From: Paraburkholderia sp. SOS3
GTDB taxonomy: Bacteria > Pseudomonadota > Gammaproteobacteria > Burkholderiales > Burkholderiaceae
Direction: 5' to 3'
Length of the DNA stretch: 64,000 nucleotides
Assembly: GCF_001922345.1 (NCBI RefSeq)
Contig: NZ_CP018812.1
Location: 2,108,001 to 2,172,000 of the forward strand
Position 1 is the first letter of the stretch; each line of letters begins with the position of its first letter. Positions 53,375 through 60,910 of this stretch are shown here, one piece after another. The notes under the pieces were generated by a model. That model made no database searches, was not told the origin of the DNA, and saw only the letters and a list, made by a program, of their open reading frames with translations. Made by a program: the position numbers and the translations under genes.

Positions 53375-54421
53375 CTAGACGATGATGCGGCTCATATCGC
53401 CGAACAGGCTGCCGGCCGGCGGCAGATCGGCGCGCCTGAATCGCACGATCGCGAATGCACGCATTTCGGACGGGTTCGCGGGAATGCGCGCAATACGCAA
53501 TTCGATATCGGCCGCGGGCTGCGTCGCCGTTCCATCGACAACCACATTCATTCTGTCGAGCCGCAGCGGTCTGACCGTCACATAGGTTTGCGCAGCCGGG
53601 TCCGCATAGATGCGCTGCACGATGTCGAACTGGCGTTCGATCGCTTCGGTCTTGAAGCCAAGTTCGCCGAGGTGGCGTTCGTTCTCTTCGATCTGCCGCT
53701 GCAGCCGGGCCACTTCGGCGAGATCGGCAGGGGCGGCGCCGGACACCATCGCATGCATACCGGCTCCCTGCCGTTCCAGCAATTGCAGCCGCGCCTTCAG
53801 CAACGCGCGCTCCTGTTCGAGCGCATCGCGGCGCGATTTGTCACCGGCGATCTGCTCGAGCGCTTCGAGCGCAAGCTGATCGACGATGCGCCGCACGATC
53901 TCGTCATGCAGATCGGCTTCGGTACGGCCGAAAATGCGCACGCGATGGTCGCTAAAGCTCACTGTGGTCTGCCGCACGTCGGTGCGCGTTCTGCCCTCCT
54001 GCTGCGCGACGCCGAGCACGCTGCGTTCGGCCATATCCATGCCGAGCACTGCGTAGACCTCGCCGCAGTCGATATGCTCGTCGAACCACTCGCGTAATTC
54101 GTGCGAGCGTCCGAACGCATGTTCGACGTCGTCGCATGTCGCAAAAAACGCGTGAATATACGGGTCGCTCGACCACGCGTTTGCATCGGCATCGCGCGGC
54201 GCAGGCAGCGCGGCGACGATTTCGCGTGCATAGTCGAGCGTCGCGCGGATCGCCGGCGCGAGACGCGTGTCGTATTGCCGCGCAAGTTTCAGCTGCGGAA
54301 TCGTGCTTGCGATACGCGCGATGGTCTGCCCGATTTCTTCTGCGCTATGCGCCGAATCGCGCCCGTCCGATGCGCCGGCGCGATGCGCGTCGCGGCCGAA
54401 TAGCCGGCTCAGCAAGCCCAT
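53375..54421 (-). CDS. Coiled-coil protein of unknown function
   Basis: The 348-residue protein starts at the ATG at 54421 with GGAG upstream. I do not recognise the family. A short amphipathic N-terminus (MGLLSRLFGRDAHRAG) is followed by an alpha-helical region (EEIGQTIARIASTIPQLKLA) and an acidic segment (DDVEHAFGRSHELREWFDEH). A long coiled coil (about 205-290: ALEQERALLKARLQLLERQG, VARLQRQIEENERHLGELGF) precedes a C-terminal beta-rich part (YVTVRPLRLDRMNVVV, MRAFAIVRFRRADLP). It has no signal peptide or membrane helix. It is the last gene of the six-gene operon, 28 bp after the RRM-like gene. Confidence 0.78.
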   Translation of the reverse strand: MGLLSRLFGRDAHRAGASDGRDSAHSAEEIGQTIARIASTIPQLKLARQYDTRLAPAIRATLDYAREIVAALPAPRDADANAWSSDPYIHAFFATCDDVEHAFGRSHELREWFDEHIDCGEVYAVLGMDMAERSVLGVAQQEGRTRTDVRQTTVSFSDHRVRIFGRTEADLHDEIVRRIVDQLALEALEQIAGDKSRRDALEQERALLKARLQLLERQGAGMHAMVSGAAPADLAEVARLQRQIEENERHLGELGFKTEAIERQFDIVQRIYADPAAQTYVTVRPLRLDRMNVVVDGTATQPAADIELRIARIPANPSEMRAFAIVRFRRADLPPAGSLFGDMSRIIV

Positions 54422-54449
54422 GGCCGCAGCTCCGTGCATGCATCCACTG

Positions 54450-54707
54450 TCACTCCTCGCTGCGTTCCTGCAGGACCACGACATTGAGCCTGCGATTTTT
54501 CCAGAACAGGTTATGAATGCGCGGCTGCAGCATCCGCAGCGCGGCAGCTTCCGTGCCATTGAAGCTCAACAGCACGGCAGGCCGCGAACCGACGCCGGGC
54601 ACGTGCTGGATCGCGTCGTAAACGGGAAAACCATATTTGGAGAGCAGCGCCTGAATCTCTTCCTCCGACGTGCCGTCTTCGATATTGCCAATCATCATGT
54701 CAGCCAT
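54450..54707 (-). CDS. Small RRM-like RNA-binding protein
   Basis: The 85-residue protein has the order of an RRM fold: RNP2-like strand MMIGNI (4-9), helix SEEEIQALLSKYG, then the RNP1-like strand RPAVLLSF (42-49), helix GTEAAALRMLQ and the last strand RRLNVVVLQE. Key aromatic residues of classic RNP motifs are reduced, so RNA binding is likely but not certain. The start at 54707 has a GAGGAG ribosome site. It lies between fabI (64 bp) and the coiled-coil gene (28 bp) on the same strand. Confidence 0.75.
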   Translation of the reverse strand: MADMMIGNIEDGTSEEEIQALLSKYGFPVYDAIQHVPGVGSRPAVLLSFNGTEAAALRMLQPRIHNLFWKNRRLNVVVLQERSEE

Positions 54708-54771
54708 TGCCGTTCTCCTCAACCCAACTTCTGCCGCACACCCACCCACGCACCTGGAACCGCGATCCGTA

Positions 54772-55560
54772 CTAGCCCATGATGTGCACACCGCCATCGA
54801 CATACAGCGTCTCGCCCGACAAACGCCGTGCATAGGGCGTCGCGAGAAACGCGCAGGTGAAGCCGACGTCCATGATGTCGACGAGTTCGCCGAGCGGCGC
54901 ACGCTCTGCCGCCTCGGTCAGCAGCAGATCGAAATCCTTGAGCCCCGAGGCCGCGCGCGTTTTCAGCGGCCCGGGCGAAATTGCATGCACGCGAATCCGC
55001 CGTGGCCCGAGTTCGTACGCGAGATAGCGCGCGCTCGCTTCGAGCGCGGCTTTTACCGGGCCCATCACGTTGTAGTTCGGCACGACCTTGTTCGCGCCGT
55101 AATAGCTCATCGTGAACATCGCGCCGCCGTCCTTCATCAGCGGCGCTGCGAGGCGCGCCATTTTGATGAACGAATGGCACGAGATATCCATGGCGGCCGC
55201 AAAGCCCTGTGCCGAGCAATTGAGCAAGCCGCCTTGCAAGTCGTCCTTCGGCGCCCACGCAATCGAATGGACGAGGATGTCGAGCTTGCCCCATGTGCTG
55301 CCGATACGCGCAAACACTGCTTCGAAATCGTCGGGATTCGATGCGTTGAGCGGCATGAAAACCGCTGCTTCCAGTTCGCGCGCGAGCGGCTCGACATAGG
55401 GCTTCGCCTTGTCGTCCGCGTAGGTGATCGCGACTTCGGCGCCGAGTTCGCGAAACGCCTTCGCGCAGCCATAGGCAATCGAATGTTCGTTGGCAATGCC
55501 GGTCACGAGCGCGTTCATGCCGTGCAGAACCCTGCGGGCTTCTTCGTGCGTCTGCGTCAT
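54772..55560 (-). CDS. fabI: Enoyl-ACP reductase, FabI type
   Basis: The 262-residue protein has the FabI hallmarks: VTGIANEHSIAYGCAKAF (NADH-binding loop), IAWAPKDDLQGG, SYYGANKVVPNYNVMG with Y153 and the catalytic Y163-x6-K170, and ISPGPLKTRAASGL. FabI reduces the trans-2-enoyl-ACP double bond in fatty-acid elongation. The main fabI of this family usually stands alone elsewhere, so this is probably a second copy devoted to the operon. AAGGAG precedes the ATG. It lies 69 bp after ackA and 64 bp before the RRM-like gene. Confidence 0.92.
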   Translation of the reverse strand: MTQTHEEARRVLHGMNALVTGIANEHSIAYGCAKAFRELGAEVAITYADDKAKPYVEPLARELEAAVFMPLNASNPDDFEAVFARIGSTWGKLDILVHSIAWAPKDDLQGGLLNCSAQGFAAAMDISCHSFIKMARLAAPLMKDGGAMFTMSYYGANKVVPNYNVMGPVKAALEASARYLAYELGPRRIRVHAISPGPLKTRAASGLKDFDLLLTEAAERAPLGELVDIMDVGFTCAFLATPYARRLSGETLYVDGGVHIMG

Positions 55561-55611
55561 GGTCGAACTCCTTGCGTTGTCGCGCGCGAATTCGTTGCAT
55601 CGACGCGCGTC

Positions 55612-55641
55612 ACTGCGTGTTGCTACGTGTTACTGCGCATC
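55612..55641. repeat. Degenerate 10-bp tandem repeat over the ackA stop codon
   Basis: ACTGCGTGTT, GCTACGTGTT and ACTGCGCATC follow one another (8 of 10 and 7 of 10 identity). The minus-strand ackA stop TAA (55630-55632) lies across the second and third units. Confidence 0.5.
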
Positions 55642-56814
55642 GACGACTTCACGCGTGTGGCGCGCGATCATCAGTTCTTCGTCGGTTGGAATCGTCCACA
55701 CTTCGACCTTGCTCGACGGCGTGCTGATGCGCGGTCCGCCGGACGCGTTCGCAGCGTCGTCGAGTTCGATGCCGAGCCACGCCGCGTGCCGCGCTGCGCG
55801 CTTGCGGATTTCCGCGGAGTTCTCGCCGATGCCGGCCGTAAACACGAGCGCGTCGAGCCCCTGCAATGCGGCCGCGAGCGAACCGGTTTCGCGGCTGATC
55901 CGGTACGCGTACAGGTCGACCGCAAAGCGCGCGCGCGGCGCATCGCTCTCGAGCAGCTTGCGCATATCGCCGGAAATGCCGGACACGCCGAGCAGACCCG
56001 ATTGCTTGTAAATCAGGTCTTCGATCGCATGCGTATCCATCTTGAGCTCCTCCAGCAGATACAGCAGCACGCCCGGGTCGAGGCTGCCGCAGCGCGTGCC
56101 CATCGGCAAACCGTCGACGGCGGTAAAGCCCATCGTGCTCGCCACGCTGCGTCCTTTTTCGAGCGCGCACATGCTCGCGCCGTTGCCGAGGTGCGCGACG
56201 ATCGTGCGTCCGTTCGCCGCGCGCTGCGAAAACCGGGGCAGCGCCTGCGCGATGTACTCGTACGAGAGCCCGTGAAATCCGTAGCGCCGCACGCCGCGCG
56301 AAGTAATCGATTCCGGCAGTGCGAACGCCTGCGCAAGCTCCGTCTGCGAGCGATGAAAGGCGGTATCGAAGCACGCGACCTGCGGCAGATGCGGACGCGT
56401 TGCCGCGATTATCCGGATCGGCTTCAGGTTGTGCGGCTGATGCAGCGGCGCGAGCGGCGTGAGCCGGTCGAGTTCGTCAACCACGTCCGGTGTGGCAAGC
56501 ACCGACTTCGCAAATTTCTCGCCGCCGTGCACGACGCGATGGCCGACCGCCACGAGGCGATTGTCGCCGCGGTGGCTCGTCAGAAATTCGGAGATGTACT
56601 GGATGCCGTCTTCGTGCGAAAGACTTGCGCCGTCGCCCCAACGCTTTTCGCCGACCTGTTCGTCGTTCCGGTCATGCGCGATGAAATGCGGCGAACCGAA
56701 AAGGCCTTCTATCTGGCCATGCAACCCGAGTCCCAGTTCGCTGCCCTCAATGTAATAAGCGCGAAACTTGATGCTCGACGAGCCTGCGTTCAGCACGAGA
56801 ATCACATCGGTCAT
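55630..56814 (-). CDS. ackA: Acetate kinase
   Basis: The 394-residue ASKHA kinase has LVLNAGSSSIKF (phosphate 1), GHRVVHGGEKF, CFDTAFHRS, YGFHGLSYEY, HLGNGASMCAL, GTRCGSLDPGVLLYLLEE and FTAGIGENSAEI. It converts acyl phosphate plus ADP to acid plus ATP, completing substrate-level phosphorylation with the phosphate acyltransferase gene 4 bp upstream. The start at 56814 has a GGAGGGG ribosome site. The operon setting points to energy conservation when respiration is limited. Confidence 0.95.
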   Translation of the reverse strand: MTDVILVLNAGSSSIKFRAYYIEGSELGLGLHGQIEGLFGSPHFIAHDRNDEQVGEKRWGDGASLSHEDGIQYISEFLTSHRGDNRLVAVGHRVVHGGEKFAKSVLATPDVVDELDRLTPLAPLHQPHNLKPIRIIAATRPHLPQVACFDTAFHRSQTELAQAFALPESITSRGVRRYGFHGLSYEYIAQALPRFSQRAANGRTIVAHLGNGASMCALEKGRSVASTMGFTAVDGLPMGTRCGSLDPGVLLYLLEELKMDTHAIEDLIYKQSGLLGVSGISGDMRKLLESDAPRARFAVDLYAYRISRETGSLAAALQGLDALVFTAGIGENSAEIRKRAARHAAWLGIELDDAANASGGPRISTPSSKVEVWTIPTDEELMIARHTREVVDAQ

Positions 56815-56818
56815 TGCA

Positions 56819-57757
56819 TTACCCCTCCACTTTCGTCGTTCGGGTGCGCGCCTGCGCGACGAGCGCCGCCACCGCACACGACGCAAGCCGCGTCATCACC
56901 GAATCGGCGCGGCTCGTCAGAATGATCGGCACGCGCGCGCCGAGCACGACGCCGGCGGCATCGGCGCCCGCCAGAAACGACAGGCTCTTCGCCAGCATAT
57001 TGCCCGCTTCGAGATCGGGCACCATCAACACATTCGCGCGGCCCGCCACAGGCGAATCGATCTTCTTGATGCGCGCGGCTTCCGGGTCGATTGCGTTATC
57101 GAGCGCGAGCGGCCCGTCGACGAGCGCGCCCGTGATCTGATGACGGTCGACCATCTTGCACAGCGCGGCGGCTTCGATGGTCGACGGCACTTTCGGGTTG
57201 ACCGTTTCCATCGCCGACAGAATCGCGACGCGCACTTCTTCCATTTTCAGCGCGTGCCCGAGATCGATCGCGTTTTGCAGAATATCGACCTTTTCATCGA
57301 GCGTCGGTGCGATATTGACCGCCGCATCGGTGATGATCAGCGCATTCGCGTGACCGGGCACGTCCATCACGAAGCAATGACTGACGCGCCGCGCCGTGCG
57401 CAGGCCCGATTCGCGGTTCACCACGGCGCTCATCAGTTCGTCGGTATGCAGGCTGCCTTTCATCAGCGCCTGCGCGCGGCCTTCGCGCACCAGTTGCACG
57501 GCCGCCTCGGCCGACGCGTGGCTAAACGGCGCATCGACAATGGGATACGGCGAGATGTCGATTCCATACTGCTTCGCGATCGCGGCGATGCGCTCGGCCG
57601 GGCCGACCAGGATAGGCGCGATCAGTCCCATTCGCGCCGCCTCGATCGCGCCTTGCAGCGAACTCTGGTCGCACGGATGCACGACGGCTGTCGGCGTGGG
57701 CGGCATCGAGCGGCAAATTTCGATCAGACGCCGGTATTTCTCATGCTGATGTTCCAT
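56819..57757 (-). CDS. Short phosphate acetyl/butyryltransferase
   Basis: The 312-residue protein matches the phosphate acetyl/butaryl transferase domain without the N-terminal regulatory domains of E. coli Pta. Recognised stretches are APILVGPAERIAAIAKQYGI, ALMKGSLHTDELMSAVVNRE, FVMDVPGHANALIITDAAVN, VDGPLALDNAID, VAGRANVLMVPDLEAGNMLA and GVVLGARVPIILTSRADS. Related proteins are annotated as the phosphate acetyltransferase half of an enoyl-CoA hydratase fusion; the hydratase part is absent here. It forms an acyl phosphate for the downstream acetate kinase. Chain-length preference cannot be told from sequence. Confidence 0.92.
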   Translation of the reverse strand: MEHQHEKYRRLIEICRSMPPTPTAVVHPCDQSSLQGAIEAARMGLIAPILVGPAERIAAIAKQYGIDISPYPIVDAPFSHASAEAAVQLVREGRAQALMKGSLHTDELMSAVVNRESGLRTARRVSHCFVMDVPGHANALIITDAAVNIAPTLDEKVDILQNAIDLGHALKMEEVRVAILSAMETVNPKVPSTIEAAALCKMVDRHQITGALVDGPLALDNAIDPEAARIKKIDSPVAGRANVLMVPDLEAGNMLAKSLSFLAGADAAGVVLGARVPIILTSRADSVMTRLASCAVAALVAQARTRTTKVEG

Positions 57758-57810
57758 GAACCTGTCCTTGAAATCGGCCCGCGCGATGCCGGCCGTCTGG
57801 AGAGTGGGCG

Positions 57811-60285
57811 TCAGTGAACGGACGGCGTGGACGATTGCGTCGCGCGCGGCGTGCGACCCGGCTTGAGCGGCAGCAGCGCACGGATCCGCTCGACCATCTG
57901 CAGCTGTGCTGCGGTCGGCGCCATCCCCTGGATGCGTTCGTCTCCGGCGAGTTTATCGAGCAGCGTCAAAAAACGCTTGCGGTCGCCCGAATCGGCGAGC
58001 AGCGCAGGCAGCGACGCAAGCGCGCGTTCCGGCTCGTAGCGGACCACGATCTCCTGCTCGCCGCGCATGCGCCGCCATACGTCGTATTCGAGTTCGGGCA
58101 GATACTCCGCGTATTCGGCGACGAGTTCGTTGCGCATCGTGAGCAGCGAGAGCGGCAGCGGTTCGCCGTGGCGCGCCAGCAGACACGCGACGCGCGCAAT
58201 GGCCGCCGTGTAGCCGCCGTCGCCGATCGACGCCAGCGCTTCCCTGACGAACGGCATATCGCGAGGGTCCGCGACGGGCGTCGCGACCGGTCCGTCGAGA
58301 TCGAACTTATCGGATGAACGCGCGGCAAAAAGGTTGCCGTAGATGCTGAAAAACAGGCCTTCGGTCGCCGCGTCGCGCAGCGCACGGTAATAGTCGAGCG
58401 ACGCGCTGATCAGTTCGGCACCGCGCCGTTCCGCCTGGCGCAGCGGGTTCGGCCCCTCCGCATCGCTCTTCAGGCGGTTCGCCTTGACTGCCTGCGCCGC
58501 CGGGGCAAGCCATGCGAGCCACGGATTCAGATCGGAAAACATCCATCGTTGCGCGCGCAACGGATGGAACTGACGCAGCAGGCCCGCCGTCGCCTCATTC
58601 GACACCGCCTGCACGAACGGTTGCGCGAACAGCTCGTACGCTCGCTGGTTGAACTCGGACACCTTCTCGACGGCCTTGAACGGCAATTCGTCGATACGTT
58701 TGAAACGGTTGAGTTTCGCCGCAACGTCTTCGAGCCGGTGCTCGTGCAGACTGACCTCGTATGCGAGCTTGCCGTCCGCATCCTTCTGCCCGGAAATCTC
58801 CATGCCGTATAGCCCGGGCGGACACGCTTCGATCGCTTCGAGTACGGAAACGATCTGCGTATGTTCCTTCTTCGCGACCTTGCCCGACACGAAAATCCCG
58901 AGATGCCCGATGTTCTGATGCATGAGTCCGATGATCACCTGGCCGCGCGCCTTGATCTCGTCGGTGCTGCCGTAGATATCCGCCACCCAGTTGAACGCCT
59001 GCTGCGGCGGCGTGATGTTGTCGCCGAGCGACGCGAACAGTACGATCGGCGACCTGATGTCGCGCAGATCGAACGCGGCGCCACCCGTACCGCGCACCTC
59101 GCCGGCCCACAGCTTGTTGCCGACGAACAGGTTACGCGTGATCCACTCGATCTCCTCGCGGTTCATCAGGTAGTAGCCGCCCCACCAACGCTCGAAATCG
59201 AGGAAGCGCGGCGGTTCGGTATCGGCGTTGTCGAACACGTGGTAATACTTGTCCCAGAGGCTGTTCGCGGGGTTCAGGTTCTCGAAATTCTGCACGAGAT
59301 GCGCGCCGTCGAACTTGCCGTTGCCAAGATCCGCGGTTAGCGACGCAAGCCACGTGCCGCCGAGCATGCCGCCCGCGTAGCGCATCGGATTGTCGCCCTC
59401 GCCTTCGCTCCACGCGCCGCTCCAGTAAGACATCGGCGCGCCGTTGATCACGATCGGGCCCGTATCGTCGGGGTTGGACGTGGCGAGCATCATCGCGGCC
59501 CAGCCGCCCTGGCAATTGCCCACAATGGCAGGCTTCGGGCTGTGCGGATGCAGTTCACGCACCTTCTTTACGAAGCGCTGCTCGGCCGCGCAGACGTCGA
59601 GCATCGTCTGGCCCGGTTCGGGATCGCGGAAAAACACCACGAAATACACGGGGCTGCCCGCACGCAACGCGACGCCGACCTGCGAATCGTCCTTGAATCC
59701 GCCGATACCGGGACCGTGCCCCGCGCGCGGATCGATGATCACATAGGGGCGCTTGTCCGCATCGATCGTCACGCCTTCGGGTGGACGGATGCGCAACAGT
59801 GCATAGTTGACCGGACGTTCGAACCTGCGGCCGTCGAGCACCGTTTCATAATCGAAGTGCAGCACCGGCTTCAAACCTTGCGCGGTCTGGTCGACGAACT
59901 GATTGCCGCGCTGGCGCAAGGTGTCCCAGAACAGCACGGCGCGCTGCGTCGCGTCGATCGCGTAGCGCCAGGCGGAGAACGGATCGAATGCCGCATTGAA
60001 AGCGCTCGTGAAAGGCGCGGTCAATGCAGCGACACCCGACGTGGCAGAAGCAAACGGTGCGGCGAATCCGGGAGCCGCGAATGGAGCCGCGAATGAGGCC
60101 GGAAGCGGCGCGGACAATGGCGTATTCGACGCGTCCGCTGCGGCTGCGTTGCCCGCCTGCGTATCGAGTGCGTCATGCATGCGCTCGTTGAACTGCTGCT
60201 GCGCGATCTGCGCGCGCTTCTGAAATACCCGGGCGACCCTTGCGCCAATCTGCTGACTGTGCGCGAACTGCGTACCTGCGTTCAT
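57811..60285 (-). CDS. DUF3141 protein with PHA-synthase-like catalytic triad
   Basis: The 824-residue protein has an Ala/Pro-rich N-terminal region with APFAAPGFAAPFA repeats (about 55-100). An alpha/beta-hydrolase core follows: YVIIDPRAGHGPGIGGFK, a G-x-C-x-G-G elbow GNCQGGW with C258, D422 in FASLGDNITPPQQAF and H461 in NIGHLGIFVSG. The spacing resembles polyhydroxyalkanoate synthases, whose nucleophile is also Cys. A C-terminal half of about 300 residues (AQRWMFSDLNPWLAWLAPAA, IARVACLLARHGEPLPLSLL) is unique to the family. The start at 60285 has a GAGG site. It heads the Pta-AckA-FabI operon. Confidence 0.88.
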   Translation of the reverse strand: MNAGTQFAHSQQIGARVARVFQKRAQIAQQQFNERMHDALDTQAGNAAAADASNTPLSAPLPASFAAPFAAPGFAAPFASATSGVAALTAPFTSAFNAAFDPFSAWRYAIDATQRAVLFWDTLRQRGNQFVDQTAQGLKPVLHFDYETVLDGRRFERPVNYALLRIRPPEGVTIDADKRPYVIIDPRAGHGPGIGGFKDDSQVGVALRAGSPVYFVVFFRDPEPGQTMLDVCAAEQRFVKKVRELHPHSPKPAIVGNCQGGWAAMMLATSNPDDTGPIVINGAPMSYWSGAWSEGEGDNPMRYAGGMLGGTWLASLTADLGNGKFDGAHLVQNFENLNPANSLWDKYYHVFDNADTEPPRFLDFERWWGGYYLMNREEIEWITRNLFVGNKLWAGEVRGTGGAAFDLRDIRSPIVLFASLGDNITPPQQAFNWVADIYGSTDEIKARGQVIIGLMHQNIGHLGIFVSGKVAKKEHTQIVSVLEAIEACPPGLYGMEISGQKDADGKLAYEVSLHEHRLEDVAAKLNRFKRIDELPFKAVEKVSEFNQRAYELFAQPFVQAVSNEATAGLLRQFHPLRAQRWMFSDLNPWLAWLAPAAQAVKANRLKSDAEGPNPLRQAERRGAELISASLDYYRALRDAATEGLFFSIYGNLFAARSSDKFDLDGPVATPVADPRDMPFVREALASIGDGGYTAAIARVACLLARHGEPLPLSLLTMRNELVAEYAEYLPELEYDVWRRMRGEQEIVVRYEPERALASLPALLADSGDRKRFLTLLDKLAGDERIQGMAPTAAQLQMVERIRALLPLKPGRTPRATQSSTPSVH

Positions 60286-60641
60286 CACGTGTACCTCGTG
60301 GTCGAAGGACGGCGTAGCCGTGGGCGACAGGCACCGGGCTCGTGACCCGGGGCATCGTGCTCGAAACACAATGAACCGCGCATATCAACGTATAAGACGC
60401 GGGTGTCGTTGCGATGTCAACCGGGAAACGATCGGGAAACAGCGTGAACCCGGCCGCGCAAGCGCTCGCGCAACAATCGGCAACGCTTTCGACGCCCGCG
60501 CGCAGCCGGTGCAAGGCGCCTGTCGGGTGTCCGGTCATTCTCGGTACCGCTCGTCGCGCGGGTCAATTGGACCAAGGTCTCATGCCTGCGTGCACGATGT
60601 AAGCGGTACAGGAAGCAGACACCGAAATATCGACGCACGCT
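60286..60641. other. Non-coding part of the gap between DUF3141 operon and AspT gene
   Basis: About 355 bp upstream of the DUF3141 operon hold its promoter, which I could not assign. Small dyads such as GGTC-AATTG-GACC near 60557 are present. Short open frames here are Arg/Ser-rich and unsupported. Confidence 0.45.
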
Positions 60642-60710
60642 TTGACGTACATCAGTCGAACTAAACGTCGTACTTTGACAATGGAATAATCGATTTCCAT
60701 TGCCTATACT
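60642..60710 (+). promoter_or_regulatory. Predicted AspT-gadB promoter region with FNR-like box and inverted repeat
   Basis: TTGACGTACATCAG (60642-60655) matches the FNR/Anr consensus TTGAY-N4-RTCAA at nine of ten fixed positions. A -10-like GACAAT (60677-60682) lies where a class II FNR promoter needs it, putting the box centre near -41. Downstream is a perfect inverted repeat CAATGGAA-N8-TTCCATTG (60679-60702). A TTGACA (60675-60680) and a TATACT (60705-60710) also flank that repeat but are 24 bp apart, too far for an ordinary promoter. The AspT start is 200 bp on. Confidence 0.45.
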
Positions 60711-60910
60711 GCCCTTCGATTATCGAATCCGCCAAGAAACCGGGGACTTCCCCGCTCGTCGAGGCTTTATCGACACCTGTCCGATACGTCATGCGCCGAC
60801 AGCCGGCCCTTTGCATGACGTCGCTGCACCCATCGCGCACGCCGCGCGTCGCCCACGGCATCGCCATTTCAGTTACATGTCTGTCCAACGCCCGATCACA
60901 AGGAGCGAGC

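Noticed and set aside
54670..56925. Plus-strand open frame of 751 codons
   Set aside because: Antisense to fabI and ackA, both certain; Arg/His-rich shadow translation.
60675..60710. TTGACA and TATACT as a standard promoter for the antiporter gene
   Set aside because: The two hexamers are 24 bp apart, beyond the workable 15-19 bp; the FNR-box-linked -10 fits better.
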